64,000 nt of DNA from Reticulascus tulasneorum (GCA_001557505.1 LSAX01000010.1:372001-436000), one strand, 5' to 3'. Positions 43,544 through 55,618 are shown, counted from the stretch's first letter. The notes: generated by a model from the sequence alone, not told the origin. Numbers and translations: made by a program.

Positions 43544-44544
43544 TTGATGGTACTTTCGGTAGTTGACACTTTGGTAGTTGAGGTGGAGGATGACGACGGA
43601 TGGGAAGAGATACACCGAGAGGCATAGTTCATATAGGTTTTTGCGAGAATCACAAAAGAGCCTGATGCTAATGCTTACGTATGAAATACTTTGCAATTCA
43701 TCTGCGGGCTGAAGGAGGAGGCGATCTAGTCAATCTCAAGCGGGCGGAGTAAAAGGACCTTTTGCTGCTAGGCCACCAACGTAGACGATACCTACCGAGA
43801 CATCCAATCAAGTACTGTGATGTGATACCTCGGGAGTGAGGAAAGAGATCTTTCACATGGGTAGCTTCAAGAGAGATCTTGGTAGTGGAGACATGATTGT
43901 TGCAACCTGTGATCACCACTTAATGGTCACCCACCCTTGTGGTGGAGTCAGTTGCATCCGATTCGAGATTACTTGGTGCGAAGGATCAAAGTGCGAGTCC
44001 ATTTTGGGAAGGGCGTTTCAGTTGTCCTTGAGGGCGTGCCTGAGACCATACCTTTGGGGGCAGCTCTTCCTAGAGACCCGCCTAGGACTGAGCAGTGCCT
44101 TGTATTTCAAAGATGGCGATAGCTTCATTTCTGACATGATCCAGGCTCCAGGCTCCCAGTCTCTAATGGCCGCTGGCGTTAGTGGTGTTCGGGTGCCCGC
44201 CGGCCGCCGTCGGCTGAGGTACAGGAGCGCCCCTCCAATGGCAGAGCTCAGTGATAAAAGCTTATCGGGATGGAGGGGTAATAGCTCCTCTAACGTGCTC
44301 AAGCTCCCCCTCCTCAAGTGGGGTGAACGGATGAGGGGCAGAACTAAGATCGTCGAGCTTAACGAGCCTTTAAGGGCTGGTCTTCATCTACGGAGAGAGG
44401 ATGCTCGGGTGGAAGTCTCGTGAGCTTGAGATCTTTTCTAGAACATTTGAGGTCCAAAGCTTGCCGAGTCGCGACAAGTTATCCTATATTCCTTGACTCG
44501 GTCTCAGTGAACCCCTCACGGCCTCACAGTCCACGAACTTCAGG
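43544..44544. other. Divergent intergenic region
   Basis: About 1 kb between divergent start codons, so both promoters should lie here. A 195-codon plus-strand frame (43836-44423) begins at GTG, has no domain and shows non-coding-like composition, so it is not called. Confidence 0.45.
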
Positions 44545-45858
44545 ATGGCCCGCTTCCGAGTGCCGTTCCCCGATCTTCCCATCCCGCCGTTCCTCCGTGG
44601 CCTCCCTGCGCCAACAGTCCGAATAATAGCCCTTCTCATAAGCATTAACCTCATACTATGGTCCATCGCAGCCATAATACTGCACTTCCATCCCGCGCTC
44701 ATCTCACCGGCCGCCCTCTCCTTCGTGCTCGGCCTCCGCCACGCCCTCGATGCCGACCACATCTCCGCCATAGACCTCATGACACGGCGTCTTATCGCCT
44801 CCGGCCAGCGGCCCGTGACGGTTGGCACGTTCTTCTCCCTCGGCCACAGCACCGTCGTCATCATCACCTGCATTGTCGTTGCGGCGACGAGCGGGGCCTT
44901 GCGGGATCGGTTTGATGGGTTCACGCGCGTGGGGAATATCATTGGCACGAGCGTGAGCGCCGCGTTTCTGCTTCTGCTTTGTGCGGGGAACGGCTGGGTC
45001 CTGTATCGACTTGTGAAGAGGCTGAAGGCCGCGCTGGCAGCGCAGAGGATGCGGGTGGAGGATGGCGGAGAGGGAGAGGCTGCGCAGAACTCGACGGACC
45101 ATCTGAGACTGGAGGGGGAAGGGTTTCTAGCTAATGTTTTTAGGAAGGTGTTTAGGGTTGTTGATAAGCCATGGAAGATGTTCCCTTTGGGCTTTTTGTT
45201 CGGGTTGGGCTTCGATACCAGTTCAGAGATTGCCATTCTGGGTATCTCAAGCGTACAAGGTGCGCAGGGGACGAGCATATGGCTGATACTGATATTCCCG
45301 GTCCTATTCACCGGTAAGATAATTCCAAGAGCTGGAAGAAATGGTGTACAGCACTGACATGTCGTAGCCGGCATGTGCCTCATCGATACTACCGACGGCG
45401 CCTTGATGATGGCTCTATACACCTCCAAGGCCTTCGCGCGGGATACAGTCGCAATCTTGTACTACTCCATCGTGCTGACAGGCATCACCGTCTTCGTTTC
45501 TGCATTCATTGGCATCATACAGGTACTTTCACTCGTGCAGAACGTTGCCGACCCGGAGGGAAGCTTCTGGGACGGAGTCAGTGTCATCGGGGAGCACTTT
45601 GATATCATCGGAGGCAGCATCTGCGGGGTGTTTGTCGTGGTTGGCCTTGGCTCAGTGATTGTTTATCGGCCCTGGAGGAGAAGGATGGACAGGCTGAGCC
45701 AGGAGCGGGCGATTCTGGTGCCCTCTGAAGAAAGGGACGAGAGCGGAGGAGTACAAGCACCAGAGAGTTCTTACCAAGGTGGAAGCCGACAAGAACGGGG
45801 TCACGTGGATAATGCTTCGAAAGGGGCGACTGTTACTTCTGCACAAGAGGCTCCGTAG
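44545..45858 (+). CDS. Nickel/cobalt transporter, NiCoT family
   Basis: Two exons, 44545-45313 and 45368-45858, with a 54-nt intron, giving 419 residues. It imports Ni2+ or Co2+ across the plasma membrane. The family signature RHALDADHISAIDLMTRR lies in helix 2, followed by FFSLGHSTVVIITCIV. A second half carries LGFLFGLGFDTSSEIAIL and, across the intron, FPVLFTAGMCLIDTTDGALM, the other conserved segments. Eight helices are expected. The loop between halves is hydrophilic, and the C-terminal ~70 residues are a hydrophilic cytosolic tail. The start is the first ATG and gives a short cytosolic N terminus. Metal preference cannot be read directly; urease would be the likely nickel client in a fungus. 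Its stop codon is 60 bp from that of the convergent gene. Confidence 0.95.
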
Positions 45859-45917
45859 GACACCATGTGGCCAGTGATATAGCAACGCTCTGTATAGCAG
45901 CGCTCTATTTACGCTAC

Positions 45918-46601
45918 TCAACTACCAACGTTCCCCGGGTTGACTATGGCGCTATGAAGAATCCATGCCTGACCTGGCTTCTCCCAATGTCGTATCACCA
46001 GTCTTTGCTTTCGGAGCAGTTTCGGTCGGCTGTAATCTAGCTCATAGAGTCCATCAGAGAGCGTGTTCGCAGTACGTGACTTCGTAGACGTAGCCTTTCT
46101 AGCCGGAACCCTCGGGCTCTGAGACCAATACCTGGGCGACGTGATGCCCATATCGGGTTCACTCTTGCTTTGCCAACGGGCACGGCGTCGTGGTACCCAT
46201 GCCTCTTCTAACCAAGATTGCACGTCTTGTAGTTGTGGCTCACCTGATCCGCTAGCAAGACGTCTTGGTCCCCAAGTAGATCTTCTGCCCAGCTCCAATT
46301 GCTGCGTAGTTGGTAAGCCGGCTCTTCTGGGTCTATGCCGTGATGATCTGGGTAGGAGGTCCGCGAAAGAGACTGGGATAGAGTCGTTCCTGCGGCTTAG
46401 CCATACCACAGGCTCCGTTCCCTTGGGCTCCATGTACGAGAAATCTAAGTTTTCCCTTTCTGTCATTCTAGTCGGTCTCTTTTCTCTGCCTTCGGAGAGC
46501 TTGGCGAGGAGAGATGCGAACTGTTTCGAGCGAATTGGTTCGCTGCTTGCCACAGCAGACTTGCTACCATCACGCGCTTGTACTGAGTATGTGGACGCCA
46601 T
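45918..46601 (-). CDS. Hypothetical protein
   Basis: Intronless ORF of 227 residues from the ATG at 46601. I do not recognise a family. It is basic and hydrophilic, rich in Arg and Ser, with no signal peptide or membrane segment. Possible features are a short helical segment FASLLAKLSEGREKRP near the start and several RR/RRR clusters suggesting nuclear localisation or nucleic-acid binding. Its C-terminal part contains DGLYELDYSRPKLLRKQR. The reverse frame is also open for much of its length, which weakens the call. It is convergent with the nickel transporter gene. Confidence 0.5.
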   Translation of the reverse strand: MASTYSVQARDGSKSAVASSEPIRSKQFASLLAKLSEGREKRPTRMTERENLDFSYMEPKGTEPVVWLSRRNDSIPVSFADLLPRSSRHRPRRAGLPTTQQLELGRRSTWGPRRLASGSGEPQLQDVQSWLEEAWVPRRRARWQSKSEPDMGITSPRYWSQSPRVPARKATSTKSRTANTLSDGLYELDYSRPKLLRKQRLVIRHWEKPGQAWILHSAIVNPGNVGS

Positions 46602-49600
46602 TGTCCTCCTACTCAATATGGACGTAGCCGCTGGAGACTCTCCTTTTTGGCGGTTATTTTATGCGAGCTGATATTTGTCACGAGCATATCTCGCTGAAAT
46701 GATCGTGGCATGAAAGACTCGATTGACATACCGTGTCGTCGACGTTATGGGAGGTTTCTACCTTCTATCTGTATCTCCGATACGTACCCACTTACGAGAC
46801 CAGCTCATCCGGTCTACAGCTGTATTCGCTACCAACATCAAGAGTCCCGATCATAACGTGGGCACCAGTCCAATTCCACGGTTAACATACAAAGGTGCCG
46901 AGCTTGGAGGACCGTTGCGGGAAACATGCAGCCATCTAGTGGGCAGCCCTCCACGATGATTCGAAGGACCATCATTGGATGCTCCAGGTCCTATCTGCTG
47001 TACGCATGTCCATGGAATCAACTGCTTGAGATGATTTCCAGATGCTCTAGATGCTCTCTAGGCTTTGAATCTGGATGCACAGGCAGGCACACGATGCTCG
47101 TGCCCAATTCCGGCATCACGTTTCCCAGGCCACTCCACTCTTGCACCACACTTCAGAGGCGCATTGCTGTTTGTAACCTCCAAAGGATGGCCCCATCGTT
47201 CACTCGAACTTGGTCAACATTGAGACATCAGAAACACCGGAAGACGTCGCATCGGTGATCTGATGGTGATAGAGGGATTTTGAGATAATCTTGCACGGGA
47301 AGCATTTGCTATCAGCACTCCATGCCAATGGCCTTGCTGAAGCCAGCGAAAGGAAAGAAAACAAGTTTCAAGCTCTCATTCGCACAAACACAATTCGCCA
47401 GTCTCCGTGGCACTGCATTGTCATAATATCTTCATCTCTCAGGTGATGGTGGGATGAAGCGGAAATGGGCGAGTATGGGGGATCAGCGGGCGCGGCAGCT
47501 GGAAGATCCCTGATAAGGAACACTTGAAAAGGTGTCGCTAAAAACGGCAAAGCGTGGCGACGATCCCCAACAATCTTCGGAATGCCACTCCCGTCGGTCG
47601 AGACACGCCTTGGACCTCGACGATCAGGGTCCATCCACACGACTAGACTAGTCCAGACCACCCTCTCGAAGCGATCCACGACAAGCGCTAGGGAAAGGAA
47701 CACGAAGCATTGCTCCCGTGTCCCGCTGTCGATGTCGAAATGATAACTAGCATGACATCCCGCAGCGAACGGGATTGCAAGGCTCATCATTGCTCGGTGT
47801 TGGCGATGGCAGACTGGCCTTGTGACGGCAGTGAGTCCCTCGTAGACATCGAATCAGAAGCAGCGCAGTGACGGTTTATTGTCGTGACGGGTTACACAAC
47901 CGGAGGATTCGGACACCCACCAAAAGCCAAATCTGACCACGTCTGACATTTGGTGGGTGACGATGGGTCTACATGCAGTAGGCACCGGTAGCCAGTGTCT
48001 CGCGGACTATTTCCAAATGCGAGCTCTCGTTTACGGCGTTCTGAGACGAGGCGGTCGAGATCCTGAGGCTGAGAGTCGTCGGCAAAGTTAGCTGGCGGAT
48101 GATGGCTGCAGGTGGAACTGTCGGTGATGGGGGAGTTGGGGGGAAACTGGGCTCTTGCAGATGCACGGAAGCGAGTCGACGTCTCGCGCGGCCAGATGAC
48201 CCTCTTCCCCAGAAATGGCATATCACCAAGGTACGTACTACGTAGAAGTACTGTAGTAATAATATCGATGTGCAAAACAGGAGGCCAGTTATCTTATCGG
48301 ACTCTGGGGTATCACTCGTATCATTCGCAGCTTGGATAGCGAATTGGGAATGAGCCGATCTGCCTGTCGACAATTCCGGCCGACCTCGAACTTGCTCGTA
48401 TGTGGAATTTGGTGTGGGATTGGTTGCAGTAATTAGGATCCTGTGATGGGCCTCTCGTTTAGTGCTCAATGCTGACCACGCTTTGGGGAGAGGATCATCC
48501 CGGTCGTTATCGGAACTGGAGGCAACCAAGGACCTAGCTACATAGTGACACTATCTGGTGACTGAAGTGTAACGTGAGAACAACCGAAGGGCGAAGGTTG
48601 CCTGAGCCTTTTTTGTTTCTCGCCATCGCTGGTCATCAGGGGGGTCGAAAGGCAAACGACCGAGGAAGCCTGGGCGGCTGACGAGCTGACTCCGGCTACC
48701 TGCTCTGGCTACCTGCTCTGGCTGGCTGGCCGATGATCATGGCCCCCGAGGCTCATTTACATCTTCAGCCTTTTCCAGCTGGCTCCTCGGCAACAATGCA
48801 TGGCTCGCGGGATGGGGGCCAAGATTGGCCAAGCCACAGCCGCCTTGTCAAGTTACATACAGATTACCTAGACACAACCGGCTCGGTGTTTCCTTCGTGA
48901 TGCCTGGAGGCGAGGCTGGTGTGTCGGACTTCGTAATACTTTTACTTATGGAGCCCCTGTTGGGGTTTGCAAGAGAAAGTGTACAAACACCTTGTCGGGA
49001 CGTTGAGCGAGGCTTGAGGCTAGAACTGGAGGCCCACAACCCCAGACATGGGAACGCTCGTCCGCCCGGCCCCCAAGGAGGCAATTAAGACATGGAGCGT
49101 GGACAGGTCGAATGTAACTTGGGGCAGCTGGGAGAGAAACCCCCGCCAGACTCAGAGCTTTTGAAATTGAAGCCTGTGCGCGGCACTGCACTGCACTGGT
49201 AGTGCAGTCCAGACCCTATCCAAGGTGATCCGATTAGTAGTGACTTTAGTGGCCTCGGCCAATAAAACACTCACCCTCCAGGCCCCAGCAACCTACCTAG
49301 TTAATTAGCAGTGACATGTCAAGTCACTTATCATGCCCCACTAAGCCCCCCCGGAGACCCCCAACCAAATCGCGGTGACTGCTGCCAATCTGCACGCTAA
49401 AGTGCCCGACCTGCATGGAAAATGCCACGCTACCCCGTCCTCCCAACTCAACAGCTCCTCGTCCCAGACAAAAGATGTGATGTACCAAACCGGCACCGCT
49501 TCGTCAGACCCAGCTAGTCTGCGCTTCTATCCCACCATCCATACATCCCTATTGCTTTGCAATCTTCCCAAGTCCACCTTGCCCGAGTCTAATCGGACAA

Positions 49601-50314
49601 AGTACCCCATCCCCATCCCCACTGCCAGGAGACCGGTCCTCCTCGTAATTGGACCCTTCAACTACCTGCAGCCCAAGGACTGCTTACCGCCAAGAGGACC
49701 CTTTGACCAAACGATCACCCTCCCCCATCAACCACACCCATTGGCGTCGTGCCACAGCCGTTCTTCGGCCTCGTCGACGCATGGTCTGCCGGGGTGGTGC
49801 GCCATTGCTGCGCCCAAACCGCCAATCGCCGGAATGGAGGCAAATACTAGCCTGGTGGTTGGCGGCTCGGATGCCTCACGAGCGGTGAGTGGATCGGGGC
49901 ATGCCTCCATCTGCTGCCATCCAGAAGCCAGTCCGTCCTGGCAAGGCTACCATTGAGTTCTGAGTGAGCAGCCACCTCTGCTCCATTTATAACCTCCCGA
50001 GCTTCCCCGTCCTCTCCTGCAGTCGTGCTCTCGCCCTCCTCTGCCCTCGCCCTCTTTCATCCCCCTCCCCTCCATCCGAGTCGATACCTTATTGTGGCTT
50101 CGAGAGGCTTGCGTTACATAGCACACTTAGCTCCACAAGCCACTAACCTTGATCCCAGACGCTCGGCACTGGCTCCATCCTATCTCGGACTTGAATCGGC
50201 GACCACTTGACCGCCCAAGCGCTCTTCCTGAATTCGCATACTTTCAAAACTTGTGAGCTCCATTGTCACGTCGTGACCACTCATTTCGATCACCTATCAT
50301 TCAAGTCTGCCAAT
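46602..50314. other. Long gene-poor region
   Basis: About 3.7 kb between divergent genes. The best candidate is an ATG-initiated 140-codon frame on the minus strand at 47790-47368 with reasonable codon choice but no known domain, start context or splice partner. I leave it uncalled. Other frames start at non-ATG codons. A 13-bp tandem duplication lies at 48694-48719. The last kilobase is C-rich on the plus strand and is probably the calpain-gene leader. No transposon or RNA gene was recognised. Confidence 0.4.
48694..48719. repeat. 13-bp direct tandem repeat
   Basis: Two exact copies of GGCTACCTGCTCT are adjacent, followed by degenerate GGCTGGCTGG. It is in a gene-poor region and of unknown significance. 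Confidence 0.9.
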
Positions 50315-53300
50315 ATGCACGGGTACAGCTCCTCATCCGAGTCGGACGACCCCCGTCGACCCAAAGCGGCTGCCGCCGCCGCGGCCCCAGCCAACGACCA
50401 GAAGAAGAAGACCAAGAAGAAGCAGCCGCCGCAGCAGTCGATCAACCGGGTCTGGAAGAGATTCCAGAACCGCAAGTTCAACAAGGCCCTTTCGGTGCTG
50501 CCTTTCGATCCGGTCTTGCCACCAGCCAGTCCCGAAAGGGCGAATGAGCTACTGAGTGCCGGATATGAGAGAGCAGCAGAAGAATGCAGGCGGAAGGTGA
50601 AGAAAATCATACAAGAGTGCCGGAGGGTGAACTTGCGATACCGTGATCCTGGTTTTGATTTGGTGAGTTGCTTTCGATTCTTCCCAATCCTCCAGAGGTA
50701 GCGATTGGGGCCATTCTCGGTGTTGCAGGAGCTGACTCGGGATTTGTCTAGGATTGGGATCTCAAGACTGAGAAGGGACACTGCCTCAATGGTCTAGGCC
50801 AGCAAAAGTGGCAGTTGAATAAGTCAACCCTCTCCAACCCCACGGCTGCCGTGCCGAAGGCTGTGAAGCGGGTCCATGAGGTCTACGAGAAACCCACGTT
50901 TTTGAAGAACTTAAGCGGTGGGCAGATCAAGCAAGGCAGCCTGGGTGACTGCTGGTTCATGGCAAGTCTCACAGGCCTTGCGAGCGTCGAAGACGGAATC
51001 AAGCGCATATGCGTGGAATACGATACCCGTGAGTAGGTCGATAGTGGTGATGAAGACAGAAGACTGATTGCTCGGCAGGTATCGGAATTTACGGGTTTGT
51101 CTTCTTTCGAGGTAAGAGCAGGCGTCTCCCGAGTACATATGTATTTCTAACGTGTGTAGACGGCGAATGGATCTATTCGATTATCGACGATAAACTATAT
51201 CTCAAGTCACCCTGCTGGGACTCGCCAAGTATGCAACGGGACCTCTTGCAGCAGATTGACCGAGAAGACGTCGAGAAAGTATATCGCAAGACATACCAAA
51301 CCGGATCCAAGGCATTGTTCTTCGCCCAATGCAGGGATCAAAACGAGACCTGGGTGCCTCTCATCGAGAAGGCGTATGCAAAGGCTCATGGTGACTATGG
51401 GTGCCTTTCCGGAGGTTGGATTGGCGAGGGCTTGGAAGATCTGTCTGGCGGCGTGACAACGGAACTTCTTTCATCCGACATCCTCGATGTTGAAGGCTTC
51501 TGGGAAAATGAAATCTCCAAGGTCAACGAGGAGTTCATGTTCGGATGCTCGACTGGCCTCCTCGAATACGGCTATGGAGAACGAAATGGCATCTCAGAGG
51601 GTCATGCCTACATCATAATGGAGGCAAGGACGCTGAAGTCCGGGGAACGTCTAGTGAAATTGAGGTAAGGGGAGAGACCTATTGCATGAAATTGTATGTG
51701 AAGCGCTAAAGGTTGTCTAGGAACCCTTGGGGTAAGATTAGAAAGGGAATGTGGGAAGGTGCTTGGTCCGATGGCTCCAAAGAGTGGACTACTGAGGTTC
51801 AAGAGGAACTTGGCCACCAGTTTGGAAGTGATTCCGTGTTTTGGATCGCCTACGAAGACTTGCTACATAAGTATCAGCACTTCGACCGAACTCGACTGTT
51901 CCGAGACCCCGAATGGCGGTGCTGTCAGCGCTGGATTGGGGTTGAGGTTCCATGGAAACCCCAGTATAACGAGAAGTTCCACATTAAACTGACAAAGGAC
52001 TCGCCACTTGTTTTGGTGCTCTCTCAACTCGATAACCGATACTTCAAGGGTCTCCAGGGTCAATACAACTTCCGCCTACATTTCCGCCTCCACGAACAAG
52101 CCCGCTCCGGCGCCGAAGACTACATTGTTCGATCGCACGGAAACTACCTCATGGATCGATCGGTATCAGTTGAATTGCCGGATATGCCAGCTGGAAACTA
52201 TACGGTGTTCATCAGTGTGACAGCCGAAAGAGACCTAGATCTACCTTCCGTTGAGGAGGCCGTCAAACGCGAGTGCAAGAAGCGAGTCGAGAACCAGAAA
52301 CTTGCCCAGGTCGGGCATGCTTACGACTTAGCACATAGTAAAGGAATGGCCCATCTCGAAGAAGTGGTCAAGCTGCGCAAGACGAATGACCAGAACAAGG
52401 CCTCTGAATCCCGGAAGAAGGAGCGCCGTAGACTTTGGGAGAAACGCCATCTCAACCGCGACGTCACTAAGAGGCAGACAAAAAAGAACACAGAGAAGCG
52501 TCAGCGAAAGTCCGTCACCGTCGAAGCTCCGAAAGATGTAGAAGAAGAGCATAAGGAAGAGGTGGTGCAAGAGCAACCAAAGGATCAAGCCGTCCAGACC
52601 GAGACAGCTCCCGCAGAACCAAAGGAAGACAAATCTGTGCAGACTGAGACCCAGGAGGTCACAGATAAGTCCGACAAGGCCACCGATGAAACAAAAGAGG
52701 AGGAAACCGACGAGAAAGCTGAAGAAAGGACTGTCGACAGTGCCGCTTCCTCCGAGTCCTCCGGATCGCCGACTGACACGCCGAAGAGCGAGGATGCGAT
52801 TGTTACGCCCTCCACCGCTGCCAAAGAGTCTGTTCCGCCGGTCGATGGATCTCCACCCCCACCCCCACCCCCACCAGCTGCTTATGACTCGGATGGAGAC
52901 TCTTCGGATTCTCCAATTGAGGACTGGGAAGAGTTGTACAGTAGCGATGACATGACTCGCAAGCCACGCCTCACACCAGCGGGTCCTCCACAGTCCAAGG
53001 AGTCGCTGTATGAAAGCGAGGATGAAGGCTTGCCTGATCCTTGGAACGCAGTCTGCATTGTCGGAGTTCGCGTGTACTCTATGGATGAAGACCTCGAACT
53101 GCGCGTTGTCATGGAAGGCGGCGAATTTCTCGAGGGGGGTATGGGCAGGAAGGGCGAGGCAGACCTAGATAACGCTCAAGCCAATGCGGGCGGCGAACGT
53201 GGAAAGAAGAATGCCGACAATAAGGAGGAAGATGGTTTTGCGCCATACCCTACCATTGTGAAGACGGGCGGAGAGGATTTTGAGAAAGTCGAAGTTGACA

Positions 53301-53551
53301 AGAAGCAAGAGCCCAAGAAAGAAGAGCCAAAGGAACAAACACCAAACGAAGAAGAGGCGCCTAAAGAAGATGCCAAAGATAGTGCGGCTGACGACAAGAA
53401 AGACCGCAAAGATGATTCCATGGAGGATTTCAAGTCGGAAAAGAGCTCCGACTCGAATGAGTACGACCATCTCGATTCCGGAGCTTCGACCCCGGGCATC
53501 CTTGTCACGCCAGAGCCTACCCCGTTGGAATCGAGCAAGGAATTATGTTGA
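50315..53551 (+). CDS. Calpain-like cysteine protease (C2) with long acidic tail
   Basis: Five exons, 50315-50662, 50752-51028, 51079-51111 (only 33 nt), 51160-51664 and 51721-53551, giving 997 residues with all phases closing. The N terminus is Ser/Lys-rich. The calpain core has the complete triad: Cys183 in GSLGDCWFMASL, His368 in SEGHAYIIMEA and Asn389 in KLRNPWGKIR across the last splice. A calpain beta-sandwich-like domain follows (LVLVLSQLDNRYF, GNYTVFISVTAERD). From about residue 610 onward the protein is disordered and highly charged, with Lys/Glu repeats, an eight-proline run and paired QTET motifs. One short ordered island (DPWNAVCIVGVRVYSMDEDL) recalls the start of a calpain domain III. 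Family role: calcium-type intracellular proteolysis, but no EF hands are present. It is distinct from PalB-type calpains, since no MIT domain is seen. Confidence 0.94.
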
Positions 53552-54391
53552 AGAATGACGAACTGAAATGATGACCAGGAGTTATGATAAATGGCACCAC
53601 CCCCTCTCAGAATTAGATTGAACGTTAGGCACCCCACTCTGCAAACGGATGCGGCACGCGGCTGTTGTTTTTGATCAGCGACTATATGGGTAGATCAGGC
53701 GTGTATATCGGAGAGGATACTGCGATTGCGATTAACAACATTCGAGCGTGCGAGATTCTTTGGTTTGCATTTGTATTTGGATGGTGCGAGGCATGGACTG
53801 GGTCTGGATTGACTGTACACGGCTGGGATCAATCTACTCTGTTCTTGGAGAATCTATTTAATACGTCTCTTCTCTTTTTTTAATTGCTGTGTCTATTTGG
53901 ATCCTCGGGCTTCTGTGCATGCATTTTAACGTTGGCCACTGCCTAAGCTGAAGGCAATAGAGATAACATGTCTTCGGCCTACATAACTGAATGCCTAGCC
54001 TAATTATAGAGGGGCATCCCTAATGGTCCATAAATCTCCCTGACGACGGGAGTTGGAGGTTGGGGAACACTTACTTGGGACTCGCAACCATGAAAGACTG
54101 TTACAGCCGTCAGCAGGAGTACATTGGATATCATAGTACGAAACAGCGAAGTAGGTGATGAAATCCAAACTAGGCAACTGCTTGTATTTGACTATAATAC
54201 GACTATAGTACTAGTTGGTCTCAAAATCTTTCTATTGCACTTTCCCACGCTCCAAGTCCTCCAAATACATCTCTATAGCAAATCTATGCAGATTCCATTA
54301 GATTTAGCGCGATTTTCCGACTCCCAACAAGTATCATAATGTCGTTCAACATAAAACTCATAATCGTTATTCATCTTCGAGCGGTCAACCT
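53552..54391. other. Convergent intergenic region, no gene seen
   Basis: About 840 AT-rich bases between convergent stop codons. Short frames only. No repeat or RNA gene was recognised. Confidence 0.5.
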
Positions 54392-55618
54392 CTACTGGCC
54401 TTTTCTAGTGCAATCCTGGTCATAAAACAGCCCACTATGTATCTGCATCCCTTTCTCCTCATCCAGAATGCCGCTCTTGCTCAAATGCCTGTAGAGGCCG
54501 GCCTCTCCGTTCTCATGGACCGAGTGTCCCTTGCCGATGATGGCCATGCTGTCCCGCATGAGGAGCTCATAGTAGGCCGTAGCGAGTAGGGTAGCTGGAA
54601 TATTGACGAGGATACCAATCGGCGCGTAGTTCATGTATGTGAATGCCTCGCGGCCGTAAAACATGGCGGCAACGATGCGCGTGCCCAGGTCTCTTGCTAG
54701 GTTGGTGCTGAGAGTGACGTTCCCGAAGCCCCAGATCATAGACGCGTACGTGACGCCTACCACCATCGGAATGCTGACCGGTGTCATGAATGGGTTGGCC
54801 GGGTCGAGGGCGGCCCAAAGGGCAATGCCGATAAACGAGTCAACGAAGAACTCGATCATGAACAGGTAACCCAGATGCCACTGGTTTGGATTTGGAAGAG
54901 GGCAAAGGATGGATGCCGGAGCGCCAGCAGCGACCAGGGGCTTGCCCGCCTCCAGGAAGGCGGCGTTCATCTCCTGGATCTGGGGCCAGTATACTGCCAT
55001 AAGCAGCAAGCCGGCTGCGACGGCGCCGAGAATTTGGCTGAAGATATAAGCGGGGACTTTCTTCCAGGGGAAGCCGCGCCAGAAGGCCATAGCGATGGTG
55101 ATTGCTGGATTGAAATGGCCTCCTGATGTTGGAGCGCAGGTGATGATGGCGAGAGCGACGCCAGCCCCGAACGCCCAGCCAACCTGGAAAAGGCTGCCAA
55201 ACGCGGTGACGCCAATCTCGTCGTCGGTGTGTAGGGTGAAGCTGGCAATGGAAGCAATGCCGGAAAAGACGAAGAAGAAGACGCCGGTGGCCTCGGCCAG
55301 GCATTGTCGCAGCCAACGGGGACGGTTGTGCTCGAAGTCGAGCCGACGCTGGGTGATGGGCGGATACGCGGGCTCCTGACGTGCAAGGTATTGCTGGACG
55401 GCCTCTTTGAGGCCGTGCTCCGGGGACCCTACTTTGGTGGTAAACGAAAAAGAGGAGGGTGTAAGGTTGGCGGTGCTGTCGCCATGGGCAGGAAGCCAGT
55501 TATTTAGCAGATGATGGGAAGACATGGCTGGCGATGGCGAAGGCTGTAGATGCGGAAAGAGGTGAGCAGACGGTATTGACTGCACTGGCGTAGAAGAGCC
55601 AGAAACCAGAACCTCCAT
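54392..55618 (-). CDS. Aquaporin/aquaglyceroporin-like channel (MIP) with atypical second NPA
   Basis: Intronless, 408 residues from the ATG at 55618. A later in-frame ATG (MSSHHLLNN) would shorten the N terminus by about 30 residues. The N-terminal ~130 residues are cytosolic, as in fungal aquaglyceroporins. Six helices follow. The first half-helix carries a normal NPA box in SGGHFNPAITIAMAFWRG. The second reads STNLARDLGTRIVAAMFYG, so the usual NPARD is NLARD. The pore Arg after the box is kept. Helix 1 begins CLAEATGVFFFVFSGIAS, a typical AEFxGT-type start. Transport of water, glycerol or other small neutral solutes is expected from the family, but the changed second box means selectivity cannot be inferred. 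Plasma-membrane location is probable. Confidence 0.9.
   Translation of the reverse strand: MEVLVSGSSTPVQSIPSAHLFPHLQPSPSPAMSSHHLLNNWLPAHGDSTANLTPSSFSFTTKVGSPEHGLKEAVQQYLARQEPAYPPITQRRLDFEHNRPRWLRQCLAEATGVFFFVFSGIASIASFTLHTDDEIGVTAFGSLFQVGWAFGAGVALAIITCAPTSGGHFNPAITIAMAFWRGFPWKKVPAYIFSQILGAVAAGLLLMAVYWPQIQEMNAAFLEAGKPLVAAGAPASILCPLPNPNQWHLGYLFMIEFFVDSFIGIALWAALDPANPFMTPVSIPMVVGVTYASMIWGFGNVTLSTNLARDLGTRIVAAMFYGREAFTYMNYAPIGILVNIPATLLATAYYELLMRDSMAIIGKGHSVHENGEAGLYRHLSKSGILDEEKGMQIHSGLFYDQDCTRKGQ

Noticed and set aside
43836..44423. 195-codon plus-strand frame in a divergent promoter region
   Set aside because: GTG start, no domain, composition unlike neighbouring genes, and the opposite strand is also partly open.
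47368..47790. 140-codon minus-strand frame with ATG start
   Set aside because: Codon choice is plausible, but there is no domain, homology or context; kept only as a candidate in the gene-poor region.
47969..48529. 186-codon minus-strand frame
   Set aside because: Begins at TTG and has no domain or splice partner.
49375..49956. 193-codon plus-strand Pro/Ser-rich frame before the calpain gene
   Set aside because: Non-ATG start and C-rich sequence bias; probably leader or promoter of the calpain gene.
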